From the NCBI RefSeq assembly GCF_018598225.1, contig NZ_JAHESF010000001.1, positions 248,001 through 312,000 on the forward strand: 64,000 nt of DNA, read 5' to 3'. The position numbers were made by a program, and so were the translations under genes. How positions within the stretch are numbered: position 1 is the stretch's first letter; each line of letters opens with the position of its first letter. The notes beneath the pieces were generated by a model. It had not been told where the DNA came from and did not search any database. It worked only from the letters and a program-made list of their open reading frames with translations. Source of the DNA: Chryseosolibacter histidinae. Lineage in GTDB: Bacteria > Bacteroidota > Bacteroidia > Cytophagales > Cyclobacteriaceae. This document shows positions 8,725 through 17,007 of this stretch, one piece after another.

Positions 8725-8967
8725 TTATCCATTGTCATCCGGTGTGCTGTTGAATGCTTTTCGTTTTTCGTCCATCCAGGCAGTCATCGCTTCCTGGGAC
8801 GTCATGGCGTTACGCATCTCGTTCATCGCTTCGATATGCGCTGCGTCGCCCTGTTGTACCATTTCACGCGCGTGCTTGCTCACCATCATGGCGATCTCGT
8901 CGAAACTATTGGCGCTGAAGGTCTGGTTGCAGGCTCCGCCCAGTTGTTTGCAGGTCATTGTTTTCAT
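8725..8967 (-). CDS. DUF1059 family small protein
   Basis: An 80-residue protein beginning MKTMTCKQLGGACNQTFSAN, which is the DUF1059 signature with two Cys residues that could bind metal, followed by FDEIAMMVSKHAREMVQQGD. The C-terminal part (EMRNAMTSQEAMTAWMDEKR) extends the usual short domain by about 25 residues. It is the first gene of the reverse-strand trio that ends at 7892. The biochemical function of DUF1059 is not established. Confidence 0.88.
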   Translation of the reverse strand: MKTMTCKQLGGACNQTFSANSFDEIAMMVSKHAREMVQQGDAAHIEAMNEMRNAMTSQEAMTAWMDEKRKAFNSTPDDNG

Positions 8968-9036
8968 TTATTCCGCGTTTGTTAACAAAGATACCATTTT
9001 CGCTGGCTGTTAAAATAGTATAAGCAGGAGAGGGAA

Positions 9037-9477
9037 TCAGTTTTCTTTTGAAAGAAGGTATGCGTCGTTAATGGCGTGCTCCAGGTCATGGCTGCCCAGC
9101 TTACAAACGACAATGGACAGGATTCGCTCAAGCGCTTTTTGATTGCTTGGTTTTACAATGAGACCGTGCGCATTCAGATCGATCGCAATTTCCTTGTCCC
9201 TTGGATTGGAGGAAGTGGTGTAGATGATCACAGGAATGCTTTTTAGTTTATGATTCGTTTTTAATGCGGCAAGGCACTGCCATCCATTCATCTCCGGCAT
9301 ATTAAGATCCAGGAAGATCAGATCGGGCAGGCTCGATAGGTTTGTTTCCAGGTGTTGAAGCAACTGCTTGCCATCTTCAAAGCGCATGAACAGCGCCGAG
9401 GGACAAGCGTACTGCAGGGCTTCCTGGAATATCTCAGCATCGTCTGAGTCGTCATCGGCTAACAGGATTTTTTTCAT
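9037..9477 (-). CDS. single-domain response regulator (CheY-like receiver)
   Basis: A 146-residue receiver domain without an output domain. The acidic pocket is seen in ILLADDDSDDAEIF, the phosphorylated residue is Asp57 in FLDLNMPEMNGW, the switch Thr is in VIIYTTSS, and the conserved Lys is in LIVKPSN. Its start overlaps the stop of the histidine kinase gene by 4 bp (ATGA), so the pair is translationally coupled and should form a phosphorelay. As in other Bacteroidota pairs, output is probably by protein contact or further phosphotransfer and not by DNA binding. Confidence 0.95.
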   Translation of the reverse strand: MKKILLADDDSDDAEIFQEALQYACPSALFMRFEDGKQLLQHLETNLSSLPDLIFLDLNMPEMNGWQCLAALKTNHKLKSIPVIIYTTSSNPRDKEIAIDLNAHGLIVKPSNQKALERILSIVVCKLGSHDLEHAINDAYLLSKEN

Positions 9478-12143
9478 TCTTTGGGTAATAGAATTTTGAA
9501 TTCAGCACCGACATTTTTTTGCCCTTTGGCGCTGATGGATCCACGGTGACTTTCCACGATCTTCTTGCATAGCGCAAGGCCAAGGCCCGAGCCTTCATAT
9601 TTGTCTTTGGAATTTAAACGGAAAAATGTGCTGAAGATCTTTTCCGCATACACCTGGTCAAACCCGATCCCATTGTCTGCAACCGTTATCTCATGGTATT
9701 CCTTTGAATCCTGTTCCTCCGTGGCGGATGAGATCGAGATCTTCGACGGGATCCCTTCGTGCGAGAACTTTAATGCATTGTTGATCAAATTGTAGAATAA
9801 CTGATAAAGAAGGTCTGCATTGCCATACACTTGCGGCAGGTTCGCAAAATCAATGATCGCTTTCTTTTCGCCGATCGGTACTTCAAGGTCTATCAGGATG
9901 TGTTTGACGATTCTATTGAGGTCAACATGCTGAAGGCCATGTTCGCCCGCGTTTAACGAGGCGTAGTTCAGCACCCCGTTGATCATCGCGTACATCCGAT
10001 CCGTTGCACTGATGATCTTCCTGATAAAGGTGTTTCCCCTGTCACCCAGTGTGTTCTGGAACTCGTCCTGAAGTTTGAAGCTGAATGTTTTGATCTTTCT
10101 TAGCGGCTCTTTCAGGTCGTGGCTCGCCACGTGGGCAAACTGTTGCAGATCGTCATTGGATCGCTGAAGCTCGAGCGTGCGTTCCCTGACCAGACTTTCA
10201 AGATTCATTTCGAGGGTCTTCTGATCATGCACATCCGTGGCGGTACCATACCATTTTATGCCCTCATCGGTCTCATAGGGATAAGCCCTGCTCAAATGCC
10301 ACCGGTGCGAGCCGTCTTTCATCTTGATCCTGTGTTCGATCTGATACACCTGATGTGTTTTAACAGCCCTGCTCCATGTTTCCCATGTTTGCGTAAGATC
10401 ATCCGGATGCACCATGCCCTCCCAATGCCATACGCCGTTATCATCCTTTCTTGCGCCTGCAAACGCCTGGACCCTGTCGTTGTAATAGGCAACACTTCCG
10501 TCTTCATTGGCGATCCATACAACCTGGGGCATCGAGTTTGCAAGCGCGCGCAAACGCATCTCGTTTCTTTCAGCGTTCTGCCTGGCGTTCGCGATCTCTG
10601 TCACATCGTTGGCAATCGCTAAAAGCCCTTCAATACCTCCCTCAGTATTGCGAAGTGGCTGGAAGGCGAAGTTGACGGTAATGGTTTCCTGTTTGCCGGC
10701 CCTCATCACCGTGATCTGCGTTTCCGGCGACGTATAGGGGGCTCCGGTTTGCAAGACATTTTCCGCAATTTTGTCTATTCCCTGGTCCTTTATTTCCGGC
10801 AGCGCTTTCCATGCCGGCTGATCAATTACTTCATTCCGCTTGCGGCCCCAAAACTGAAGCATGGTCTCATTCGCCATCTCAATCACCAGCAAAGGCCCTT
10901 TGAATACGGCAATTCCTACGGGCGTTTGCTCAAACAATCTTTGCACACTTTCTTCCCGTTCTATCAGAGCAAGTTTATATTTCACCTGGTCGGTCACATC
11001 AACGGTCATGTGATGAATGCCGTAAACTTTTCCAGCGCTGTCTTTGAGTGGTTTGTAAGTGTAGTTGAAATAACGCGCCTCAAGCTTGTCGCCGCGTTCC
11101 AGTATTGCCTTTTGCTCGGTTCCCGTATAAGCGATCCCGGTTTTATATACCTGATCGAACTGATCAAAAAATGGCTGGCCCTCCAGTACCGGCATGGCCT
11201 CCCGGATCGTTTTTCCAATCACCGATTCATCTTTATCCCAGAACCCAAGCATCACGTTGTTGACGTATTTGATCCGTATCTCCGGCCCTGAATACAGCGC
11301 CATGCCAACTTCCGGGGTTTCCGTGATCAAGGTTCTGAACCGTGCTTCGCTTTCCTTTAGATTTTCAAGCGAAAGCTTTTCCTCTGTGATATCATGTACG
11401 GTGCCGATCAATCGTACAGCCCGGTGATTTTCGTCGAACAGATAAGTGCCGTGCACCTTCACCCATCTTTCATCACCATTGTGCTTAAAGATCCGGGCTT
11501 CATAAGAAAGCAGCCCGCTCTCTAAACCGGCGCCATGGGCTGCTTCACGTATACCCTGATCGTTGGGATGGAGCCTTGAAACGTAATCTTCATGCCGCCC
11601 CGGCCGTTCGAAGCCGAATATCTGATCAAGTCTTTTGGAAGCATAAAATTCACCCCTTTCCAGATCTTTTTCAAACGTGCCGAGCCCCACGGATTCAATT
11701 GCTATTCTTGCACGGGCCTCCGCCTGTTCAAGGCGCTGTTTGGCCACAACCTGGTCGGTGACGTTGTAACCCACTGCCAGCACACCCGCGATCTGACCGT
11801 TGTCGTCACGGATTGCTTTAAAAATGAAGTTAACGTAAACCTTTTTAAGCGTGCCACCCAGATTCAGATAAGCCGTCCGCTCTTGTCCTTCAAAAGTTTC
11901 ACCGGTGCTGTAAACCCGCCTGAGATCTTCAAAAACGGCTTGCCCCGCCATTTCTGGCATCGCTTCGAGCAGCGGTTTTCCAACGATGGACTCGTCCTTG
12001 CCCCACAGCATCAATGTGGCATCGTTGGCCATCTCAATGAGAAAGTCATCGCCCGAGAGCAAGGCCGCCGAGAAAGGAGCTTCCTTGAACATGCTCTTGA
12101 AGCGCTGCTCGAATACATCCAGGTTCAGAATTGTTCTAATCAC
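9474..12143 (-). CDS. five-PAS-domain soluble sensor histidine kinase
   Basis: The 889-residue protein has no signal or membrane helices, so sensing is cytoplasmic. Five PAS domains follow in order: about 8-135, 145-260, 265-390, 395-515 and 525-645. The first, third and fourth closely resemble each other (for example FLIEMANDATLMLWGKDES and LVIEMANETMLQFWGRKRNE), suggesting internal duplication. A coiled linker leads to the HisKA box QFAHVASHDLKEPLRK with phosphorylated His675. The ATPase boxes are YNLINNALKFSHEG (N), VADNGIGFD (G1) and GSGLGLALCKKIVESHRG (G2). It is coupled to the receiver gene downstream and divergent from an RsbQ-like hydrolase gene. The ligand of the PAS domains is not known. 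Confidence 0.95.
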   Translation of the reverse strand: MIRTILNLDVFEQRFKSMFKEAPFSAALLSGDDFLIEMANDATLMLWGKDESIVGKPLLEAMPEMAGQAVFEDLRRVYSTGETFEGQERTAYLNLGGTLKKVYVNFIFKAIRDDNGQIAGVLAVGYNVTDQVVAKQRLEQAEARARIAIESVGLGTFEKDLERGEFYASKRLDQIFGFERPGRHEDYVSRLHPNDQGIREAAHGAGLESGLLSYEARIFKHNGDERWVKVHGTYLFDENHRAVRLIGTVHDITEEKLSLENLKESEARFRTLITETPEVGMALYSGPEIRIKYVNNVMLGFWDKDESVIGKTIREAMPVLEGQPFFDQFDQVYKTGIAYTGTEQKAILERGDKLEARYFNYTYKPLKDSAGKVYGIHHMTVDVTDQVKYKLALIEREESVQRLFEQTPVGIAVFKGPLLVIEMANETMLQFWGRKRNEVIDQPAWKALPEIKDQGIDKIAENVLQTGAPYTSPETQITVMRAGKQETITVNFAFQPLRNTEGGIEGLLAIANDVTEIANARQNAERNEMRLRALANSMPQVVWIANEDGSVAYYNDRVQAFAGARKDDNGVWHWEGMVHPDDLTQTWETWSRAVKTHQVYQIEHRIKMKDGSHRWHLSRAYPYETDEGIKWYGTATDVHDQKTLEMNLESLVRERTLELQRSNDDLQQFAHVASHDLKEPLRKIKTFSFKLQDEFQNTLGDRGNTFIRKIISATDRMYAMINGVLNYASLNAGEHGLQHVDLNRIVKHILIDLEVPIGEKKAIIDFANLPQVYGNADLLYQLFYNLINNALKFSHEGIPSKISISSATEEQDSKEYHEITVADNGIGFDQVYAEKIFSTFFRLNSKDKYEGSGLGLALCKKIVESHRGSISAKGQKNVGAEFKILLPKE

Positions 12144-12349
12144 CTTTTAATGACTTATCAGATTCCACGTATTATTTACATGCCAAAAAAGATTTACCGG
12201 CTGTGCTGAAGTTTTTATCAGTACCCGTTCAGGCTATCGGTTGCTGTTGGCACATCAGGGACCGTTTGCGCTCCAGCCTGACCGGTGAAGCGGCTGACAG
12301 TTGGCGCTTCGGGCATGTTATTTGATCATTCAGGCTTCAAGTCTGCCGC

Positions 12350-13162
12350 ATGGAAGCAACAGCAAAAGATCTTCATAAGAAGCACAATCTGAACATAACA
12401 GGCCAGGGAGACAAGGTTATGCTCTTTGGGCATGGCCTGGGGCTTGATCAGCAAACCTGGCGGCTGGTAGCTCCAGCGTTTGAAGCCGATCACAAAATAG
12501 TGTTGTTCGATTATGTGGGGTGTGGCAGGTCTGATAGAAATTTATTCAACTGCGAAAAGTATCGTAGCCTTGAAGGTTATGCCAATGATGTGAACGATTT
12601 GTGTGACCATCTTCACCTGCGGAATGTGATCTTTATCGGCCACTCGATCAGCTCGATGATAGGCCTGATCGCAGCGCTTAATAGACCGGACATTTACAGC
12701 AGATTGGTATTCATCGCACCATCGCCCCGATACCTCGATGACGTTGAAGGCTACATTGGTGGCCATCAAAAAAGTGATGTGGACAAGATCATTAAACAAA
12801 TAGAGGAAGATTACATCGGGTGGGCCAAAAGTGCGATGCCATCGATAGTGAATCAGTCGAACCCGCCTGAGCTGGTTGATGAAGTGATCCGTACATTTAT
12901 TGCCAATGACAAGGACCTGCTAAAACAATTCGCGCTTGCTTCATTCTTTATCGACTACAGAAAGGACCTGCTGAAATTCGATAAGCCATGCCTGATACTG
13001 CAAAGCGGAGATGATGTTATGGCGCCGCTGCAAGTTGGCGATTACCTGCACGCCCACCTTACACAGAGTATGCTGATCAGGCTGAAAGGCAAGGGGCACT
13101 TTCCCCAGCTCACATCGCCCCAGGAGGTAATTGCCGGGATCAAAAAATTTCTTGCTGAATAA
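12350..13162 (+). CDS. RsbQ-type alpha/beta hydrolase
   Basis: This 270-residue protein matches Bacillus RsbQ along its whole length: FGHGLGLDQQTWRLVAPAFE, KIVLFDYVGCGRSD, VIFIGHSISSMIG, RLVFIAPSPRYLDD and IEEDYIGWAKSAM. The catalytic triad is visible as Ser99 in GHSIS, an Asp in SGDDVMAP (Asp221 or Asp222) and His250 in KGHFPQL. RsbQ belongs to the same group as plant KAI2/D14 receptors and is needed, in Bacillus, for the PAS-domain phosphatase RsbP to sense energy stress. Here it lies 206 bp from, and divergent to, a PAS-domain histidine kinase. By analogy it may make or deliver a small hydrophobic ligand to those PAS domains; that link is inference. Confidence 0.9.
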   Translation: MEATAKDLHKKHNLNITGQGDKVMLFGHGLGLDQQTWRLVAPAFEADHKIVLFDYVGCGRSDRNLFNCEKYRSLEGYANDVNDLCDHLHLRNVIFIGHSISSMIGLIAALNRPDIYSRLVFIAPSPRYLDDVEGYIGGHQKSDVDKIIKQIEEDYIGWAKSAMPSIVNQSNPPELVDEVIRTFIANDKDLLKQFALASFFIDYRKDLLKFDKPCLILQSGDDVMAPLQVGDYLHAHLTQSMLIRLKGKGHFPQLTSPQEVIAGIKKFLAE

Positions 13163-13306
13163 CGATCGTTTCAAATATAGACGTACGCCAGAAAAAAAAC
13201 AGTTTTCAACCGCACGCTAATGACAGCATTTTTATGTTGCATGGTGCTAAAAACGTAAATTGTAGCCCGGACTAAACGTTATCAGTTAGGAAAACGCGGC
13301 TATTCA

Positions 13307-14128
13307 ATGAACTACCAAACATTCCAGCCCCAGTCAGATCTGAGATCGGTCGTAAAATGTTATTGGACGTTGGAAATTCCCGCTCAAAAAGACGTTGAAA
13401 AACAGCTCATCATCCCTGACGGATGCATCGACATGATCTTTATTCTCGGCGACGATGTAAAGCGATTTACCTCCGGAGATGAATTTATCATTCAACCCCG
13501 CGAAATGGTTCTCGGACAAATCACCGGGCCATTTTATGTGCAGCCATCAGGTTACGTCAGTTCCTTTGCCGTTCGTTTTTATCCTTATGGTTTTTCAAAT
13601 TTTGTTTCTTCGTCCATCAAGAAATTAGCCAACAAAGAGACACCGCTGGCTTTATTGTTCGGTGATGAGCCTTCACAAGCATTGACCGAAGCCATCATAC
13701 AGGCAGCGAACACGTCCGCAAGGATCGAAATAGTAGAAGCCTTCCTTTTGGAAAAGCTGACCGACAAAACGATCATTGATAACGTTGTGAAGCGGACCAT
13801 TGATACCATACTTTCAACCGGTGGAAACACCGCGATAAACACCATTCTGAAAGATGACCTGTCAAAGAGAAGGCAGATGGAGCGGAAGTTCGTTCAACAG
13901 ATCGGCATCAGCCCGAAACAACTGGGTAAAGTGATCAGGCTGCAATCTGCCCTGAAGAGATTGCTGAACCGGCAGCCCGAAAGTTTGACGGAGATCGCCT
14001 ATGAAAGTGATTATTACGACCAGGCCCACTTTATTAAAGACTTTAAAGAATTTACCGGCACAACACCCCGCGCATTTTTAGAAGACGGCACCATGGCGCT
14101 GTCGTCACTTTTTTATAAAAAAGATTAG
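13307..14128 (+). CDS. AraC-family transcriptional regulator with DUF6597-type N-terminal domain
   Basis: The 273-residue protein has an N-terminal cupin-like sensing domain (VVKCYWTLEIPAQ; LIIPDGCIDMIFILGDD; VQPSGYVSSFAVRFYPYGFS) and a C-terminal AraC-type double helix-turn-helix. The second HTH is LTEIAYESDYYDQAHFIKDF followed by KEFTGTTPRAF, a standard AraC signature. It precedes a VOC-domain gene in the same direction by about 70 bp and may regulate it. The effector is unknown. Confidence 0.92.
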   Translation: MNYQTFQPQSDLRSVVKCYWTLEIPAQKDVEKQLIIPDGCIDMIFILGDDVKRFTSGDEFIIQPREMVLGQITGPFYVQPSGYVSSFAVRFYPYGFSNFVSSSIKKLANKETPLALLFGDEPSQALTEAIIQAANTSARIEIVEAFLLEKLTDKTIIDNVVKRTIDTILSTGGNTAINTILKDDLSKRRQMERKFVQQIGISPKQLGKVIRLQSALKRLLNRQPESLTEIAYESDYYDQAHFIKDFKEFTGTTPRAFLEDGTMALSSLFYKKD

Positions 14129-14200
14129 TGTGTCGCATTTTTACAATTCCCGCCTTGTCAGGCCCCGTACACTTGCATTGTTAATTCACTATTGAAGAAA

Positions 14201-14695
14201 ATGATCAGGTCAATCATCAGCTCATTGATCGCGGCAAGCGTGTGTGTAACGGCTTGCACCCAACGCGACAGCACTCATTCGCAAACCGAGAAAAGTAGCA
14301 CCATTGTACATCAAAAAACGGGTCGTATGAAAAATTTAGTTTCAATCGTTGAAATTCCTACCGCTGATTTTTCCAGGGCAATGGATTTTTACCAGAAGAT
14401 CTTAGCCATCAACATCGAGGTGGTGGAGATGGAAGGTATAAAGATGGGGTTATTCCCCAACGCAGGTGATGGTACAGTTGTGCAGCTGCTCCATGCTGAT
14501 GGCTATAAACCTTCCGTTGACGGCACCGTGATTTATTTGAATGGGGGTGATGATTTGCAAAAAGTGGCAGACAAGATAGAAGCGAATGGCGGCAGGATAG
14601 TGACCCCAAAAACTGAAATAGGACCTGATATGGGTTTCTATGCCGTGTTTACCGATACAGAAGGAAATAAATTAGGATTGCACTCGCTCCACTGA
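14201..14695 (+). CDS. VOC-superfamily protein with lipoprotein signal
   Basis: Starting at ATG 14201 (an in-frame TTG lies at 14192), the product has a signal with lipobox (SSLIAASVCVTACTQ), a linker rich in Ser, Thr and Gln, then a glyoxalase/bleomycin-resistance domain from MKNLVSIVEIPTADFSRAMD onward. Domain motifs include FYQKILAINIEVVE, GMGLFPN-like MGLFPNAGDGTVVQL and VFTDTEGNKLGLHS. Most proteins of this subfamily begin exactly at that internal Met (ATG at 14327), so either this is an exported variant or the upstream part is a separate reading that is not used. The good lipobox favours the longer form. Function of the VOC fold here is unknown. Confidence 0.8.
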   Translation: MIRSIISSLIAASVCVTACTQRDSTHSQTEKSSTIVHQKTGRMKNLVSIVEIPTADFSRAMDFYQKILAINIEVVEMEGIKMGLFPNAGDGTVVQLLHADGYKPSVDGTVIYLNGGDDLQKVADKIEANGGRIVTPKTEIGPDMGFYAVFTDTEGNKLGLHSLH

Positions 14696-14752
14696 AGTTA
14701 AAGGGTTGCGTTGTGCCGGTAGCAGGAGGAATTTATCTGCCTGGCATCGACG

Positions 14753-15613
14753 TTAGTGAGACGACGTTTCGGCTTTCATATCCTGGAGATCATTCAGCCA
14801 TCGTTCGTTCTCAATGTCGATGATGGCGAAATGATCGATCCACAGGTAATCGTTAAAGGCGGAATCCGTATTGATAATGACACCAACCAGTACGACACCA
14901 TAGGCGAAGTCCCTCGATTTTACTTTTGATGCATAGTAGGTCATTCTTTTCTCGGCTTCGCTATGCACAATTCGCGTGAACTGCACCAGCGGTTCCTTTG
15001 CTGAAAGTATTTCGTCCTGGTGAGCCAGTGCCAACTGCTCGATGGTTTGTTCCTGGTAATCTTCTTCGGATGGTGTTGCCAGGTGAATGGTATGTTGTCT
15101 GAGCTTGTCGAGCGCGGCATGGAGTGCGCCACAACAGGTGCTGGCATGATCCTGGCCATGCCTGTGAATTTTACCCCATCCGTCGTCTGTGCTGTACCCT
15201 ATGTGCGGTCCCAGAAACAGCACAGCTGTTCCGCCATGTGGAACATGATGCGCGAATGCAACAGTGCCCGTGATCCCCGTGAAGGGCAAACCGGCGAGTC
15301 CACCGAAAATAAAGGGGCCTTTGATTTCTGGATGGACGATCTTGTTCTTGGTGTTCGTAATGTCGTCCACGCAGGTTGACTGGCCCCAAAGAATGTCTTC
15401 GCTGGAAATCCCTGCACGAGCGAGCCTTGCCAGGATCGAGTCGATGGCTGTTGCATAGGGTAATGCTCCTGGAAATTCGTGCTGGATGGCTTCGTTTACT
15501 GCCGGGGGAACTGGTTTGAGACTGTCTGCCGGCGTTACATCAGCCGTTGTTGTCCTCTTGGGAGCACAGCTGATTAGAATTACCAGCAGCGGAAGCAGTG
15601 AAGAGGTTGTCAT
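14753..15613 (-). CDS. lipoprotein with LCIB-type (theta/beta-like) carbonic anhydrase motifs
   Basis: A 286-residue protein with a short lipoprotein signal (SLLPLLVILISCAPK). The conserved core reads ILWGQSTCVDDITNTKN, then FGGLAGLPFTGITGTVAFAH followed by HVPHGG, VLFLGPHIGY, GWGKIHRHGQ and ASTCCGAL. This arrangement (Cys81 with Asp83, a His-His-Val-Pro at 122-125, and Cys160-Cys161-Gly) matches the LCIB/LCIC protein family of algae and bacteria, a carbonic anhydrase fold that binds zinc through Cys, His and Cys. The known algal proteins are plastidial, whereas this one should face the periplasm or cell surface. Whether it is active cannot be told by eye. It is transcribed alone, convergent with the VOC gene at 14201-14695. 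Confidence 0.65.
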   Translation of the reverse strand: MTTSSLLPLLVILISCAPKRTTTADVTPADSLKPVPPAVNEAIQHEFPGALPYATAIDSILARLARAGISSEDILWGQSTCVDDITNTKNKIVHPEIKGPFIFGGLAGLPFTGITGTVAFAHHVPHGGTAVLFLGPHIGYSTDDGWGKIHRHGQDHASTCCGALHAALDKLRQHTIHLATPSEEDYQEQTIEQLALAHQDEILSAKEPLVQFTRIVHSEAEKRMTYYASKVKSRDFAYGVVLVGVIINTDSAFNDYLWIDHFAIIDIENERWLNDLQDMKAETSSH

Positions 15614-15895
15614 ATTTTATGGTTACCCAGGTTTTATGTTTTCACCTGCCTGGCGATTGTGCATCGGACATTTGTTGCAAAGCACCGGTACTTTCTTGTA
15701 GCGCAAGACAATTGTAGCTGAAAAATCATTTTGGCGATAGTCAACTACGGTGATAAACTGTTAAACGCCGCTAAAGGTCCGTTTTGTGTTGTAAGGAAAG
15801 TCACAAAGTCCGATACGCCGGCTCGATAAATGATCGGGGAAATTCAACTATCTTGTGATCAATTCAATTTTAACAACCCGGCTAAAAAGCATACA

Positions 15896-16276
15896 ATGAA
15901 ACGCGTAACAGGACTTGGCGGCATTTTTTTCAAATGCCAGGATCCGGAAAAGATCAAACAATGGTACAAGACCCATCTCGGCTTAGACATGGACCAATAC
16001 GGCGCCAAGTTTATGTGGCAGCAGGAGGGGGATCCGGGCCGTAAGGGATATACATTATGGAGTCCTTTTTCAGACAAGACCAAATATTTTGAGCCCTCAT
16101 CGCGGGACTTCATGATCAATTATACAGTCGAAAACCTGGAGGCACTGGTGGCGGAGTTGAAGAAGGAAGGCGTGACGGTGCTGGATGAGATAGAAACGTA
16201 TGATTACGGAAAGTTCGTTCACATCCTTGACATCGAAGGCAACAAAATTGAGTTGTGGGAGCCCATGGGTGATTAA
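15896..16276 (+). CDS. VOC-family (glyoxalase/bleomycin-resistance fold) protein
   Basis: The frame is open from 15830, but the ATG at 15896 (MKRVTGLGGIFFKCQDPEKI) gives the usual 126-residue single VOC domain and is chosen as start. Motifs are KQWYKTHLGLDMDQYG, FMINYTVENLEALVAELKKE, GVTVLDEIETYDYGKFVHIL and DIEGNKIELWEP; the final Glu is a normal VOC metal ligand position. It lacks a signal and is cytoplasmic. No neighbour suggests its substrate. Confidence 0.88.
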   Translation: MKRVTGLGGIFFKCQDPEKIKQWYKTHLGLDMDQYGAKFMWQQEGDPGRKGYTLWSPFSDKTKYFEPSSRDFMINYTVENLEALVAELKKEGVTVLDEIETYDYGKFVHILDIEGNKIELWEPMGD

Positions 16277-16355
16277 GAGACGGGCCAGAATAAGTATCTG
16301 CAGCTTCAGCAATCATGTTGAAGCTTTGAAGCCGATCACAAGAACCCAACACGGG

Positions 16356-16775
16356 TCAGTTCTCAACCAGCTTAACGTTTATGGGGAAGGGCATTACACC
16401 CTCCGTGATATTCTCTTTTCTTTCCTGAGACTTGGATGAATACAGAAAAGCATTTCCATTCACTGCATAGTTGTTGCCGTCTTTCTGATTGATCAGGATC
16501 CAGTCAAGCATCAGAATATTCTGTTTTATGATCTGCCCGGAGAAGCAGGTGAAGTCGCATGTTGTCTCGGTAGAGGGACTCCATTCTATCATGAATGCGA
16601 GATTGATAACATCGGTCTCCGAAATGTAGTAGCATCCTACGCAGGGATACTCCTTCTTTGTTCCATATTCTGTCAGGGGGAGAAAGGTGCCGGTGACGCT
16701 TCCTGAGATACTGAGATTCAATACCAGATTAAAATCCACGGTGTGGAAATGCAGGTCTTCATTCAATTCGCACAT
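16356..16775 (-). CDS. probable avidin-like (biotin-binding fold) protein
   Basis: A 139-residue protein that I align by eye with avidin/streptavidin. SGSVTGTF matches the GxxTGTY strand, then VGCYYIS, INLAFMIEW matches the FTVxW strand (Trp65), CDFTCFSGQI matches the TTWSGQY strand, and ILMLDWILI matches the xxxQWLL strand (Trp92). DGNNYAVNGNAFLYS matches the last strand, where the biotin-contacting Trp of avidin is replaced by Tyr103. Two of the usual Trp residues are therefore kept. The N-terminal WxNxxGS strand is not clear and no signal peptide is visible. Upstream lies AAAGGAGGG, an unusually strong Shine-Dalgarno for this phylum, 5-6 bases before the ATG. It could also be an unrelated small beta barrel. 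Confidence 0.5.
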   Translation of the reverse strand: MCELNEDLHFHTVDFNLVLNLSISGSVTGTFLPLTEYGTKKEYPCVGCYYISETDVINLAFMIEWSPSTETTCDFTCFSGQIIKQNILMLDWILINQKDGNNYAVNGNAFLYSSKSQERKENITEGVMPFPINVKLVEN

Positions 16776-17007
16776 TGGAAACCCTCCTTTCTATGTCAGG
16801 TTAATGAATTGAAATATAGAAAACCATACATGCATTATTTTGCGTTTTTTGTCTTTTTTATTACATTGATTTAGGCATAGTTCAACACGTTTAAGTTTTA
16901 TTTAATCGTTGATTCACTCAATTGGTAGGATTTAACCGTTCGAAAATGGCGAAAACCGGACACATTATTACACGTTATTACTGTAGCCGGAGCGTTATAA
17001 ATTTGAA

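Noticed and set aside
8651-9013. 120-codon + strand frame across the ABM and DUF1059 genes
   Set aside because: It is antisense to two clearly recognised genes and has no domain of its own.
16998-17005. TAAATTTG resembling a Bacteroidota -7 box
   Set aside because: It ends 2 bases before the ParB-like ATG at 17008 and has no -33 box at the right distance; it would only make sense if the start were 17032.
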